From NCBI GenBank assembly GCA_030611815.1, contig JAUWPC010000234.1, positions 1-5,512 of the forward strand: a stretch of 5,512 nt of DNA, written 5' to 3'. Below the pieces are notes generated by a model, which was given only the letters and a program-made list of their open reading frames with translations, ran no database searches and was not told the DNA's origin. Within the stretch, counting starts at the first letter, position 1. Every line of letters begins with the position of its first letter. This DNA is from Desulfobacteraceae bacterium. Its GTDB lineage: Bacteria > Desulfobacterota > DSM-4660 > Desulfatiglandales > Desulfatiglandaceae. Both the position numbers and the translations under genes were made by a program. Positions 1 to 5,468 of the stretch are shown here, piece after piece.

Positions 1-129
1 GCGGAAATGGGTGTTCCTGATCTTTACGATAAGATTGCGGATGAGACCGTGGGTATCACTGAGGAAGAGATAATGCCCTTCCTCGAAAAGGTGGGACATC
101 CGGCCCTCAAGATGGATCCTCTTGTCTAA
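1..129 (+). CDS. acsB: Acetyl-CoA synthase subunit (AcsB/CdhC family), C-terminal 42 residues only
   Basis: This is an open frame entering from the left edge and ending at TAA (127-129). The 42 visible residues include MGVPDLYDKIADET and end in GHPALKMDPLV. They resemble, from memory, the C-terminus of bacterial acetyl-CoA synthase, which carries the Ni-containing A-cluster and condenses a methyl group, CO and CoA into acetyl-CoA. The A-cluster cysteines lie upstream of this fragment and cannot be checked. The identity is supported by context: the next two genes encode the corrinoid protein that donates the methyl group to this enzyme and the methyltransferase that loads it. Only the tail is visible, so the start, full length and integrity of the gene are unknown. 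The archaeal-type name for the same family is CdhC. Confidence 0.78.
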   Translation, partial: AEMGVPDLYDKIADETVGITEEEIMPFLEKVGHPALKMDPLV

Positions 130-155
130 TAGAGGAGTAAAGTAAATTTATTTTC

Positions 156-230
156 GGACGCAGATAACCGCAGATTATTAAGGTTTAAAAAATCTGTGTA
201 TATCTGCGCAAATCTGCGTCCCAATTTTTT
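156..230 (+). repeat. Palindromic 10-nt-periodic intergenic repeat, possible attenuator hairpin
   Basis: The right side is three tandem 10-nt units (192-201, 202-211, 212-221), each starting ATCTGYG. The left side is two inverted units (156-165, 166-175) ending in GCAGAT. The outer arms GGACGCAGAT (156-165) and ATCTGCGTCC (212-221) pair perfectly over 10 bp. After a 3-nt internal mismatch, CGCAGAT (169-175) pairs with ATCTGCG (202-208) for 7 bp more, leaving a 26-nt AT-rich loop. A T6 tract (225-230) follows 3 nt after the stem. It directly abuts the AGGAG ribosome binding site (231-235), which lies 6 nt before the acsC ATG. The stem plus T tract resembles an intrinsic terminator, so it could reduce read-through from acsB into acsC. 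The sequence style also resembles a dispersed intergenic repeat, so the regulatory role is inference. Confidence 0.7.
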
Positions 231-241
231 AGGAGTGCGAT

Positions 242-1588
242 ATGGGATTAACTGGAATTCAGATATTTAAGATGTTGCCTAAGACAAACTGCGCAGAGTG
301 CGGCGTTCCCACATGCTTAGCCTTTGCCATGAATCTGGCCGCGGGCAAGGCAGAATTAGATGCCTGCCCATACGTGTCTGATGAGGCCAGGGAACAACTG
401 GCAGAGGCATCTGCCCCGCCCATCAGACCGGTTGCCATCGGAGCCGGGACAAGGGCATTTAAGGTCGGTGGCGAAACCGTAATGTTCAGGCATGAAAAGA
501 CTTTTTTCAATCCTACAGCCCTTGCGGCCATGGTTTCTTCTGATATGGATGGAGAGGCCCTTGATAAGAAGCTGAAGGAGTGGAATGCCCTTCAGTATGA
601 GAGGGTAGGCCTCAATCTCAGACCGGAATTGGTGGCCTTGAAAGATGCCAACGGTGATGGGGCCGCCTTTGCTGCGATGGCAAAAAAAATTGCCGGGGAA
701 TCGGAATTCGGTCTGGTCCTGATGACGGATAATGTGGAGGCCATGAAGGAAGCGGTTGATGCTTGTGCATTCAAGAAGCCTCTCCTTTATGCTGCCACGG
801 CCGATAATGTGGAAGAAATGGGTAATCTTGCCAAGGAGACAGGGCTCCCCCTCGCCGTGAAGGCGGATAGTTTGGATGATCTTATCGCCCTGAGCGACAA
901 ACTGACAGGAATGGGTCTGAAGGACCTCGTGCTCGATTCGGGGGCAAGGGAAATAAAGCAGCTCTTTCAGGATCAGGTGGCCATGAGGAGGGCTCCTCTT
1001 AAGGTCGCTAATAAATCCTTAGGCTTCCCGACGATTACCTTTCCATGTGAAATGGCGGGAAATCTGGATATGGAGACCCTTATCGCCTCCATGTTGATCG
1101 CCAAGTATGCGGGAATCGCGGTCCTGTCCGATTTCAAGGGCGAAAACCTTTTCCCGCTCCTTCTCGAGAGACTGAATATCTTCACTGACCCGCAACGACC
1201 CATGACCGTGACAGAGGGGATCTACGAGATTGGCGCGCCGGACGAGAATTCTCCGGTACTTGTGACCACCAATTTCTCTCTGACCTACTTTATTGTCAGT
1301 GGTGAAATTGAAGGGAGCAGGGTGGCAAGCTGGCTTCTTGTCATGGACACGGAAGGGCTGTCTGTTATGACAGCGTGGGCCGCGGGCAAGTTCGCGGGCG
1401 ATGCAGTTGCCATGTTTGTAAAGAAGTGTGGTATTGCCGACAAGGTTGCCCACAAGAATATCATTATCCCCGGTTATGCAGCTTCCATCAGTGGTGAGAT
1501 GGAAGAGGACCTGCCGGACTGGAAAGTTACCATCGGCCCCAGGGATGCATCTCTGATACCGAAGTTCTTGAAGGATATGGCAAAATAG
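242..1588 (+). CDS. acsC: Corrinoid iron-sulfur protein, large (gamma) subunit AcsC
   Basis: The product is 448 residues, close to the roughly 446 of Moorella AcsC, and matches the family end to end as I recall it. With its small partner AcsD it forms the corrinoid iron-sulfur protein, a cytoplasmic methyl carrier. It accepts a methyl group from methyl-tetrahydrofolate through AcsE and hands it to acetyl-CoA synthase. The N-terminal domain (about 1-57) has the [4Fe-4S] motif C17-X2-C20-X4-C25-X16-C42, the cluster used for reductive reactivation of the cobalt. A TIM-barrel-like middle follows. The C-terminal cobamide-binding domain (about 325-448) contains TTNFSLTY (342-349), IIIPG (407-411) and IGPRDAS (431-437). 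The start is supported by AGGAG 6 nt upstream of the ATG. It lies 112 nt after acsB and 52 nt before acsE, in the same direction. The archaeal-type counterpart is CdhE. All key cysteines are present and nothing looks broken. Confidence 0.95.
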   Translation: MGLTGIQIFKMLPKTNCAECGVPTCLAFAMNLAAGKAELDACPYVSDEAREQLAEASAPPIRPVAIGAGTRAFKVGGETVMFRHEKTFFNPTALAAMVSSDMDGEALDKKLKEWNALQYERVGLNLRPELVALKDANGDGAAFAAMAKKIAGESEFGLVLMTDNVEAMKEAVDACAFKKPLLYAATADNVEEMGNLAKETGLPLAVKADSLDDLIALSDKLTGMGLKDLVLDSGAREIKQLFQDQVAMRRAPLKVANKSLGFPTITFPCEMAGNLDMETLIASMLIAKYAGIAVLSDFKGENLFPLLLERLNIFTDPQRPMTVTEGIYEIGAPDENSPVLVTTNFSLTYFIVSGEIEGSRVASWLLVMDTEGLSVMTAWAAGKFAGDAVAMFVKKCGIADKVAHKNIIIPGYAASISGEMEEDLPDWKVTIGPRDASLIPKFLKDMAK

Positions 1589-1624
1589 GATAATCTCGCA
1601 AAATCCACCTGTAACAATCTATAG

Positions 1625-1631
1625 AAGGGAG
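1625..1631 (+). promoter_or_regulatory. Ribosome binding site deciding the acsE start
   Basis: AAGGGAG lies 9 nt before the ATG at 1641 but only 3 nt before an in-frame GTG at 1635. The spacing favours the ATG. The resulting N-terminus, MFLIGENLN, also lines up with the start of known AcsE proteins (pattern M-L-I-I-G-E). The GTG start would add just two residues (Met-Pro). Confidence 0.65.
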
Positions 1632-1640
1632 AGTGTGCCC

Positions 1641-2543
1641 ATGTTTCTAATTGGTGAAAACCTAAATGTAATCAATACGATTATCGGCAGGGCCTATAAG
1701 GAAAAGGACCCGGGGCCCATTGCTGAGGAGGCCAAGCGGCAGAAGGACAAGAAGATGGACTGGATCGATATCAACTTAGGTCCGGCGAGAAAGGGTGGAC
1801 CTGAGCTGATGGAGTTCGTGGTCAATACGGTCCAGGATGCCATTGGCGATGAGATCCCGCTCTGTCTCGATACATCCAATATCGATGCCATGGAAGCGGG
1901 TCTGGCCGCCTTTAAGGGGAAGGCCATTATCAATTCGATTATGTGCAGGCCTGAGCGTTACGAAAAGATGATTCCATTGGCCGTAAAATACAAGGCCAAC
2001 ATGATCGCGCTGATGTGGGGACCGGACGGCCTGCCCAGGGACGAAAACGAGAGGATGGCCCTCTCTGCCGAGCTGCTGTATGCGGCCAATGAGGCCGGTG
2101 TCCCGAACGAGGATATCTTTGTAGACGGCATTGTGACGCCTGTTAATATCCAGCAGCCACAGCTCATTAGCCTTATGGCCTATCAGGAGATGGTCGGTGA
2201 GATGTTTCCCGGTGTGAAATCCACATGCGGCCTGTCCAATATATCCAATGGTCCTCCGGACAATTTGCGGCCGATCCTGAATCAGACCTATATGGTTATG
2301 TTAGAAAGGAAGGGGATGTACTCCTGCATTGCCGATGCCTATGATGACGGCCTGATAGCCATTGCGAGGGGGAAACGGCCTGATATTGTAGAACTTATCC
2401 ACAAGGTGATGGATGGTGAGGCTGTTGACGACAAGGCCCTGGCCGACGATCCGAATGGTGATTGGAAACTGGCCGATTATGTGAAGACCGCAAAGGTTGT
2501 TTTGGGCCAATCCCTCTATTCGGATTCATGGCTTGAGTTGTAA
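1641..2543 (+). CDS. acsE: Methyltetrahydrofolate:corrinoid/iron-sulfur protein methyltransferase AcsE
   Basis: The product is 300 residues from the chosen ATG. It transfers the N5-methyl group of methyl-tetrahydrofolate to the Co(I) corrinoid of AcsC/AcsD, linking the folate branch to the carbonyl branch in the cytoplasm. It has the pterin-binding TIM-barrel fold shared with dihydropteroate synthase, and automatic annotation often gives it that wrong name. Visible pterin-site motifs are DINLGP (43-48), LCLDTSN (74-80, with D77), INS (97-99, with N98), FVDG (160-163, with D162) and GLSNISNG (197-204, with N200). D77, N98, D162 and N200 match the positions I recall as important in the Moorella enzyme (D75, N96, D160, N199). 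It is about 38 residues longer than Moorella AcsE (262). The extra sequence lies at about 241-285, just before the conserved terminal LGQSLYSDSW. A folate-dependent methyltransferase of another corrinoid system is possible, but position right after acsC favours AcsE. Confidence 0.9.
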   Translation: MFLIGENLNVINTIIGRAYKEKDPGPIAEEAKRQKDKKMDWIDINLGPARKGGPELMEFVVNTVQDAIGDEIPLCLDTSNIDAMEAGLAAFKGKAIINSIMCRPERYEKMIPLAVKYKANMIALMWGPDGLPRDENERMALSAELLYAANEAGVPNEDIFVDGIVTPVNIQQPQLISLMAYQEMVGEMFPGVKSTCGLSNISNGPPDNLRPILNQTYMVMLERKGMYSCIADAYDDGLIAIARGKRPDIVELIHKVMDGEAVDDKALADDPNGDWKLADYVKTAKVVLGQSLYSDSWLEL

Positions 2544-2552
2544 TAGCGAAGC

Positions 2553-2580
2553 GATACTGTGGATACTGGATGCTGGATGA
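2553..2580 (+). repeat. Short heptad tandem repeat (GATRCTG)
   Basis: Units GATACTG (2553-2559), GATACTG (2562-2568), GATGCTG (2569-2575) and a partial GATGA (2576-2580) follow one another starting 9 nt after the acsE stop codon. A 2-nt TG insertion separates the first two. This is low-complexity intergenic sequence with no coding role that I can see. Confidence 0.6.
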
Positions 2581-2674
2581 ATAGGTACGCCTTAAGACAT
2601 AAGCATTAAGCAGCATTGACTCAAAATTGAAGATATTGCACCGTGTGTAGACGATAAGACGGTAAATTTAAAAC

Positions 2675-2719
2675 GGGCCTCCCCATAGTGCTAAGGATAT
2701 AGTGTGGGGAGGCCTTTTT
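2675..2719 (+). terminator. Rho-independent terminator at the end of the acs genes
   Basis: GGCCTCCCCA (2676-2685) pairs perfectly with TGGGGAGGCC (2705-2714), a 10-bp GC-rich stem that can extend by one G-U pair. The loop is 19 nt, larger than usual. A T5 tract (2715-2719) continues as TTTTTATT. It lies 132 nt after the acsE stop and most likely ends the acs transcript. This makes the downstream ATPase gene a probable separate unit. The T tract is on the + strand side, so it acts on rightward transcription. Confidence 0.88.
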
Positions 2720-2796
2720 ATTGGATATTGAATAATGAACATTTTCTATAGCCGTTCACGGGTTCAAAGGTTAAGAGATGAGATAGATTTCCTATT

Positions 2797-2847
2797 TCAT
2801 AATCTTAATCATAATCATAATCTTACTCAACACGATTAAGATTATGA
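2797..2847. repeat. 14-bp inverted repeat with internal hexamer repeats
   Basis: TCATAATCTTAATC (2797-2810) is the exact reverse complement of GATTAAGATTATGA (2834-2847). The left side continues as hexamers of the form WTAATC from 2799 to 2822, plus a degenerate TTACTC. Because of this, the right arm can also pair over 11 bp with TCATAATCTTA (2815-2825), leaving an 11-nt loop. Two mutually exclusive hairpins are therefore possible. The stem is AT-rich and no T tract follows, so it is not a typical terminator. It could be a protein-binding site or simply a dispersed intergenic repeat. Confidence 0.7.
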
Positions 2848-2911
2848 CACGCTTGCAAAAGCCCCTTTTACGGGGAATTGCGAGTTATTGTCGAAAGTTA
2901 GCTTTAGGAGA

Positions 2912-2959
2912 ATGCCTCTGAATCCGTTAACGGTTACCTTTTTTAGACGAGTGACTTAG
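2912..2959 (+). other. Possible 15-codon leader ORF before the ATPase gene
   Basis: An ATG at 2912 opens a frame encoding MPLNPLTVTFFRRVT and ending at TAG (2957-2959). TTAGGAG precedes it, but the AGGAG (2906-2910) is only 1 nt from the ATG, which is too close for efficient initiation. Its stop codon overlaps the ribosome binding site of the next gene (AGGAG 2958-2962). That geometry would allow translational coupling, but the ORF may well be chance. Confidence 0.22.
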
Positions 2960-2966
2960 GAGCGTT

Positions 2967-3791
2967 ATGGAAAATACGGCTTGTAATACCCCCGGAGATT
3001 TTGAGAGGGCTCAACAGGATAAGATGATTGAGGCTAATCTGGCGCGGGTAGGGCGAAAGATTTTAGTGATGAGTGGAAAGGGGGGGGTCGGTAAGAGTAC
3101 GGTGGCCAGTTATCTCGCCCTCCTTTTAAGCATGAACGGCAAGAAGGTTGGGCTGTTAGATGTGGACCTGCACGGTCCCACCGTTGCGAGGCTCATGAAT
3201 GTTCAGGGCGGTTTTGATATGGGCGAGGAGGGAGTGGTCAGGCCATACAGGTTTTCAGAGACCTTAGGCATAGTCTCTTTGGAGATGATCTTAGGAGATA
3301 GAGACACTGCCGTGATCTGGCGAGGGCCCATGAAGATAAGCGCCATCAGGCAGTTCATATCTGATATTGAATGGGGTGATCTTGATTATCTGGTAGTGGA
3401 TTCGCCCCCGGGCACAGGGGATGAACCACTTACAGTGGCTCAGACTATCCCCGATGCAGAGGCGATCATCGTGACAACGCCCCAGGAGATCAGCCTGGCA
3501 GATGTAAGGAAATCTATCAATTTCTGCCGCCAGGTGAATATGAAGATCCTTGGAGTTGTGGAGAATATGAGCGGTCTTCTCTGCCCTCACTGTGGTGAAA
3601 ACGTCCCATTATTCGGGAGCGGAGGTGGTGTGAAGATGGCCGCCGACATGGGCGTGCCCAGTTTGGGCCAGATTCCTGTTGATCCGAAGATGGTCGACGC
3701 AGGGGACAGGGGCGATCTTAAGGGCCTGATTGAGAAGCCCGATCTAAAGATCAACGACGCGTATAACAGGATTCTGGAGGGGTTAATCTAA
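2967..3791 (+). CDS. Mrp/NBP35 (ApbC) family P-loop ATPase, probable iron-sulfur cluster carrier
   Basis: The product is 274 residues, a compact form without the N-terminal MIP18 (DUF59-type) domain of the longer Mrp/ApbC proteins. It has the deviant Walker A motif SGKGGVGKST (36-45), with the signature lysine K38. DVDLHGPT follows at 65-72, and the Walker B/switch motif VVDSPPGTGDE is centred on D145. VENMSG precedes the paired cysteines C206 and C209 (CPHC), which in this family bridge a [4Fe-4S] cluster between two subunits. One further cysteine, C6, is near the N-terminus; the four-cysteine N-terminal ferredoxin-like motif of eukaryotic Nbp35 is absent. Members bind ATP and carry or transfer Fe-S clusters in the cytoplasm. 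AGGAG (2958-2962) supports the ATG. It follows the acs genes but is separated by a terminator, so a role in maturing their Fe-S proteins is inference. CooC-type nickel ATPases are related, but the Mrp motifs fit better. Confidence 0.9.
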   Translation: MENTACNTPGDFERAQQDKMIEANLARVGRKILVMSGKGGVGKSTVASYLALLLSMNGKKVGLLDVDLHGPTVARLMNVQGGFDMGEEGVVRPYRFSETLGIVSLEMILGDRDTAVIWRGPMKISAIRQFISDIEWGDLDYLVVDSPPGTGDEPLTVAQTIPDAEAIIVTTPQEISLADVRKSINFCRQVNMKILGVVENMSGLLCPHCGENVPLFGSGGGVKMAADMGVPSLGQIPVDPKMVDAGDRGDLKGLIEKPDLKINDAYNRILEGLI

Positions 3792-3792
3792 A

Positions 3793-3808
3793 TTTGGCAA
3801 TTGCCAAA
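3793..3808. terminator. 16-bp palindrome between convergent genes, possible bidirectional terminator
   Basis: TTTGGCAATTGCCAAA is a perfect palindrome beginning 2 nt after the ATPase stop codon and ending 6 nt before the rmuC stop codon. As RNA from either strand it could fold into a 6-bp stem with an AATT loop. No T tract follows beyond the arm itself, so termination would be weak. The shared position at the ends of two convergent genes is the main argument for this function. Confidence 0.4.
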
Positions 3809-3814
3809 GGCTTC

Positions 3815-5149
3815 TCATCTGATATCATTGGATTCGGTTTCGGTATCCACCATTTCGACCGCGCTCTGTTCTGAAAGGCCCAAGAGCTTCTCAGAAGCAT
3901 CCGTGGGGAGTTGTTCGACCTCGCGAAGTTTGCGCTTCATGGCCCTTGTGCGAACACCGGTCTGGTCAATGGTGTTAGAGGCTGCATCTAAATGATTTTT
4001 GACTTTGGCGAGAACATCACCGAATTTACCAAACTCTGTCTTGACTGCCGCGAGAACATTCCATACCTCGCTGGATCGCTTCTCTATGGCTAAAGTCCGG
4101 AAACCCATTCTCAGGCTGCTCAGAATTGCCGAAAGTGTGGTTGGACCGGCAACTACAACCCGTGAGGTCTGCTGAAGCCTCTCCATAAGGCCAGGTTGTC
4201 GCAGTACCTCAGCGTACAGGCCCTCGGTGGGGAGAAACATAATTGCAAAGTCGGTTGTTCCTGGAGGATCGAGATATTTTTCTGCAATCTCCTTTGCGGA
4301 ATTCCGGATCGCACGGGTGAGGGCGGCGGTAGCCTTTTCAACTGCATCGACGTCAGCAGCATCCGCTGCGCTGACAAGTCTCAGGTAGTCTTCCTGTGGG
4401 AATTTCGAGTCGATTGGGAGCCAACAGACTGCGGCCCTCGAATCGTTGCTGGCGCCAGGCAGCCGAATCGCGTATTCAACTGTTTCCCGTGACCCTTCTC
4501 GTGTCTGAACGTTCCTGGCATATTGATCCGGTGTGAGGATTTGTTCTAAGAGCGCCCCCAGTTGAACTTCACCCCAGGTCCCCCGTGCCTTTACATTGGT
4601 GAGCATGCGCTTGAGGTCGCCCACACCGGTTGCAAGGCTCTGCATTTCCCCAAGACCACGCTGGACAGCCTCTAATCGCTCACTGACGATCTTGAAAGAC
4701 TCGGCGAGCCGCTTTTCGAGGGTGTTCTGCAGTTTCTCGTCGACAGTCTGTCGCATCTGATCAAGTTTCTTCTCATTCGCTTGTTGCAGGGACTTTAGCT
4801 GTATGTCAAGCGTATTGCGAAGTTTTTCGATTCGGGCCTCATTCGAGTCGGTGAGTTCTTTGATACGCCTTTCAACAGATTCTAATTTATCCCTCTGCAA
4901 GTTACCCAGTTCACCAATCGTTTGGATCATTGTCTCAATGGAAGATCCCTGGGCACTAACTACCTCTTCGCGCAGATCCCGAGCAGCCCTTGCTGATTCG
5001 TCTCTATTAGAACGAAATTCCTCGCGCACTGTTTGTTCTACCTCTTTGATCGCACGCTTATATGAGGTCTTGAGAAAAAGGAGTATGATCAGGAGGACTA
5101 TGGCAGCAGCGGAAAAGCTTACCGAAAGCCAGCTCAGGATAACGTCCAT
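3815..5149 (-). CDS. rmuC: RmuC family protein (DNA recombination protein RmuC homologue)
   Basis: The product is 444 residues, near the roughly 475 of E. coli RmuC. A hydrophobic N-terminal segment (about 4-26) followed by Lys/Arg predicts one membrane anchor. Residues about 30-185 are rich in Glu, Lys, Arg and Leu with heptad character, a long coiled coil. The conserved RmuC domain (about 185-400) begins with KARGTWGEVQLG (W192) and includes WLPIDSKFPQEDY (243-255, with D247, K249, F250). It has a nuclease-like fold; E. coli RmuC limits inversions at short inverted repeats, but the biochemical activity is poorly known. The start at 5149 fits the membrane segment; the ribosome binding site is weak (GAGTGAG, 5 nt upstream). 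The last residues (TETESNDIR) are acidic and polar. The gene converges on the Mrp-like ATPase gene with 23 nt between stop codons, and no functional link is apparent. Confidence 0.93.
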   Translation of the reverse strand: MDVILSWLSVSFSAAAIVLLIILLFLKTSYKRAIKEVEQTVREEFRSNRDESARAARDLREEVVSAQGSSIETMIQTIGELGNLQRDKLESVERRIKELTDSNEARIEKLRNTLDIQLKSLQQANEKKLDQMRQTVDEKLQNTLEKRLAESFKIVSERLEAVQRGLGEMQSLATGVGDLKRMLTNVKARGTWGEVQLGALLEQILTPDQYARNVQTREGSRETVEYAIRLPGASNDSRAAVCWLPIDSKFPQEDYLRLVSAADAADVDAVEKATAALTRAIRNSAKEIAEKYLDPPGTTDFAIMFLPTEGLYAEVLRQPGLMERLQQTSRVVVAGPTTLSAILSSLRMGFRTLAIEKRSSEVWNVLAAVKTEFGKFGDVLAKVKNHLDAASNTIDQTGVRTRAMKRKLREVEQLPTDASEKLLGLSEQSAVEMVDTETESNDIR

Positions 5150-5245
5150 AATGTCTCACTCTCTTTTGTTGCAGGCGTTCACAGGTTCGGGATTCAGGGT
5201 CTCCTCATTTTCTGAGCCCTGAACGGCACCACGTTATTGCATTTC

Positions 5246-5273
5246 ATTCTATATCACAACTCATTTATCGTAA
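5246..5273 (-). promoter_or_regulatory. Weak candidate sigma-70-type promoter for rmuC
   Basis: On the minus strand, TAGAAT (complement of 5246-5251) matches the -10 consensus at 5 of 6 positions. TTACGA (complement of 5268-5273) matches the -35 consensus at 3 of 6, with a 16-nt spacer. It would sit about 97 nt upstream of the rmuC start codon. AT-rich sequence gives such matches by chance, so this is only a candidate. Confidence 0.22.
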
Positions 5274-5295
5274 CCCTTTACGGGTTCAGCGGTTC

Positions 5296-5314
5296 CCCCC
5301 GCCACAGGCGGGGG
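5296..5314. repeat. Perfect 8-bp GC-rich hairpin
   Basis: CCCCCGCC (5296-5303) pairs with GGCGGGGG (5307-5314) around a 3-nt ACA loop. No T tract follows on either strand, so it is not an intrinsic terminator. It resembles a REP-like dispersed palindrome. A related CCCGCC/GGCGGG core occurs again at 5444-5462. Confidence 0.65.
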
Positions 5315-5440
5315 ATCTTCGACAAGGTTTATAGGGTTTTGGGGAAAATAGAAATCCGATAGAAAGGGACTAGATAATAAAAAATGACCTTTCTCCTTGA
5401 CTTTCCTTGAAAACAGGTTAATATCTCCTCTAATCATAGA

Positions 5441-5468
5441 AGGCCCGCCCTTAATTGGCGGGTTTGGT
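5441..5468 (+). terminator. Possible weak rightward terminator
   Basis: CCCGCC (5444-5449) pairs with GGCGGG (5457-5462) around a 7-nt loop, extended by two G-U pairs and one A-U pair. TTTGGTTT follows (5463-5470, partly within the stem), an interrupted T tract. No rightward gene lies immediately upstream in this window, so it may instead be another member of the GC-hairpin repeat family. Confidence 0.3.

Larger units (their letters stand above)
2544..2966. other. 423-nt non-coding region between acsE and the Mrp-like ATPase gene
   Basis: No credible gene lies here. In order it holds heptad tandem repeats (2553-2580), an AT-rich stretch, an intrinsic terminator (2675-2719), a CCGTTCACGGGTTCA repeat (2752-2766) and hexamer repeats inside a 14-bp inverted repeat (2797-2847). 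Further on are a small CCCC/GGGG hairpin (2862-2875), a 10-bp palindrome CCGTTAACGG (2924-2933) and a 15-codon micro-ORF (2912-2959). A 34-codon frame at 2735-2839 lacks a ribosome binding site and reads through the repeats. I could not identify a convincing sigma-70-type promoter for the downstream gene. Confidence 0.7.

Noticed and set aside
1019..1453. 144-codon minus-strand frame inside acsC
   Set aside because: It is antisense to a well-conserved, full-length acsC, and its product resembles no family I know.
2721..2750. TTGGAT with a downstream TCTATA as a promoter for the ATPase gene
   Set aside because: Spacing and -10 match are poor, and it would leave a leader of about 200 nt through the repeats; I could not support it.
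2735..2839. 34-codon plus-strand frame after the terminator
   Set aside because: It has no ribosome binding site, and the His/Asn-rich end is just the ATAATC repeat translated.
2797..2847. CRISPR array or mobile-element ends
   Set aside because: The repeat units are only 6 nt with no spacers, and no transposase or target-site duplication is visible.
2924..2944. CCGTTAACGG palindrome followed by T6 as a second terminator
   Set aside because: It can form only a 3-bp stem with a 4-nt loop, too weak for intrinsic termination. It also sits just before the ATPase ribosome binding site.
4803..5222. 139-codon plus-strand frame
   Set aside because: It lies almost wholly antisense to the coiled-coil part of rmuC; its serine/arginine-rich product is typical of a shadow of a Glu/Lys/Leu-rich coding strand.
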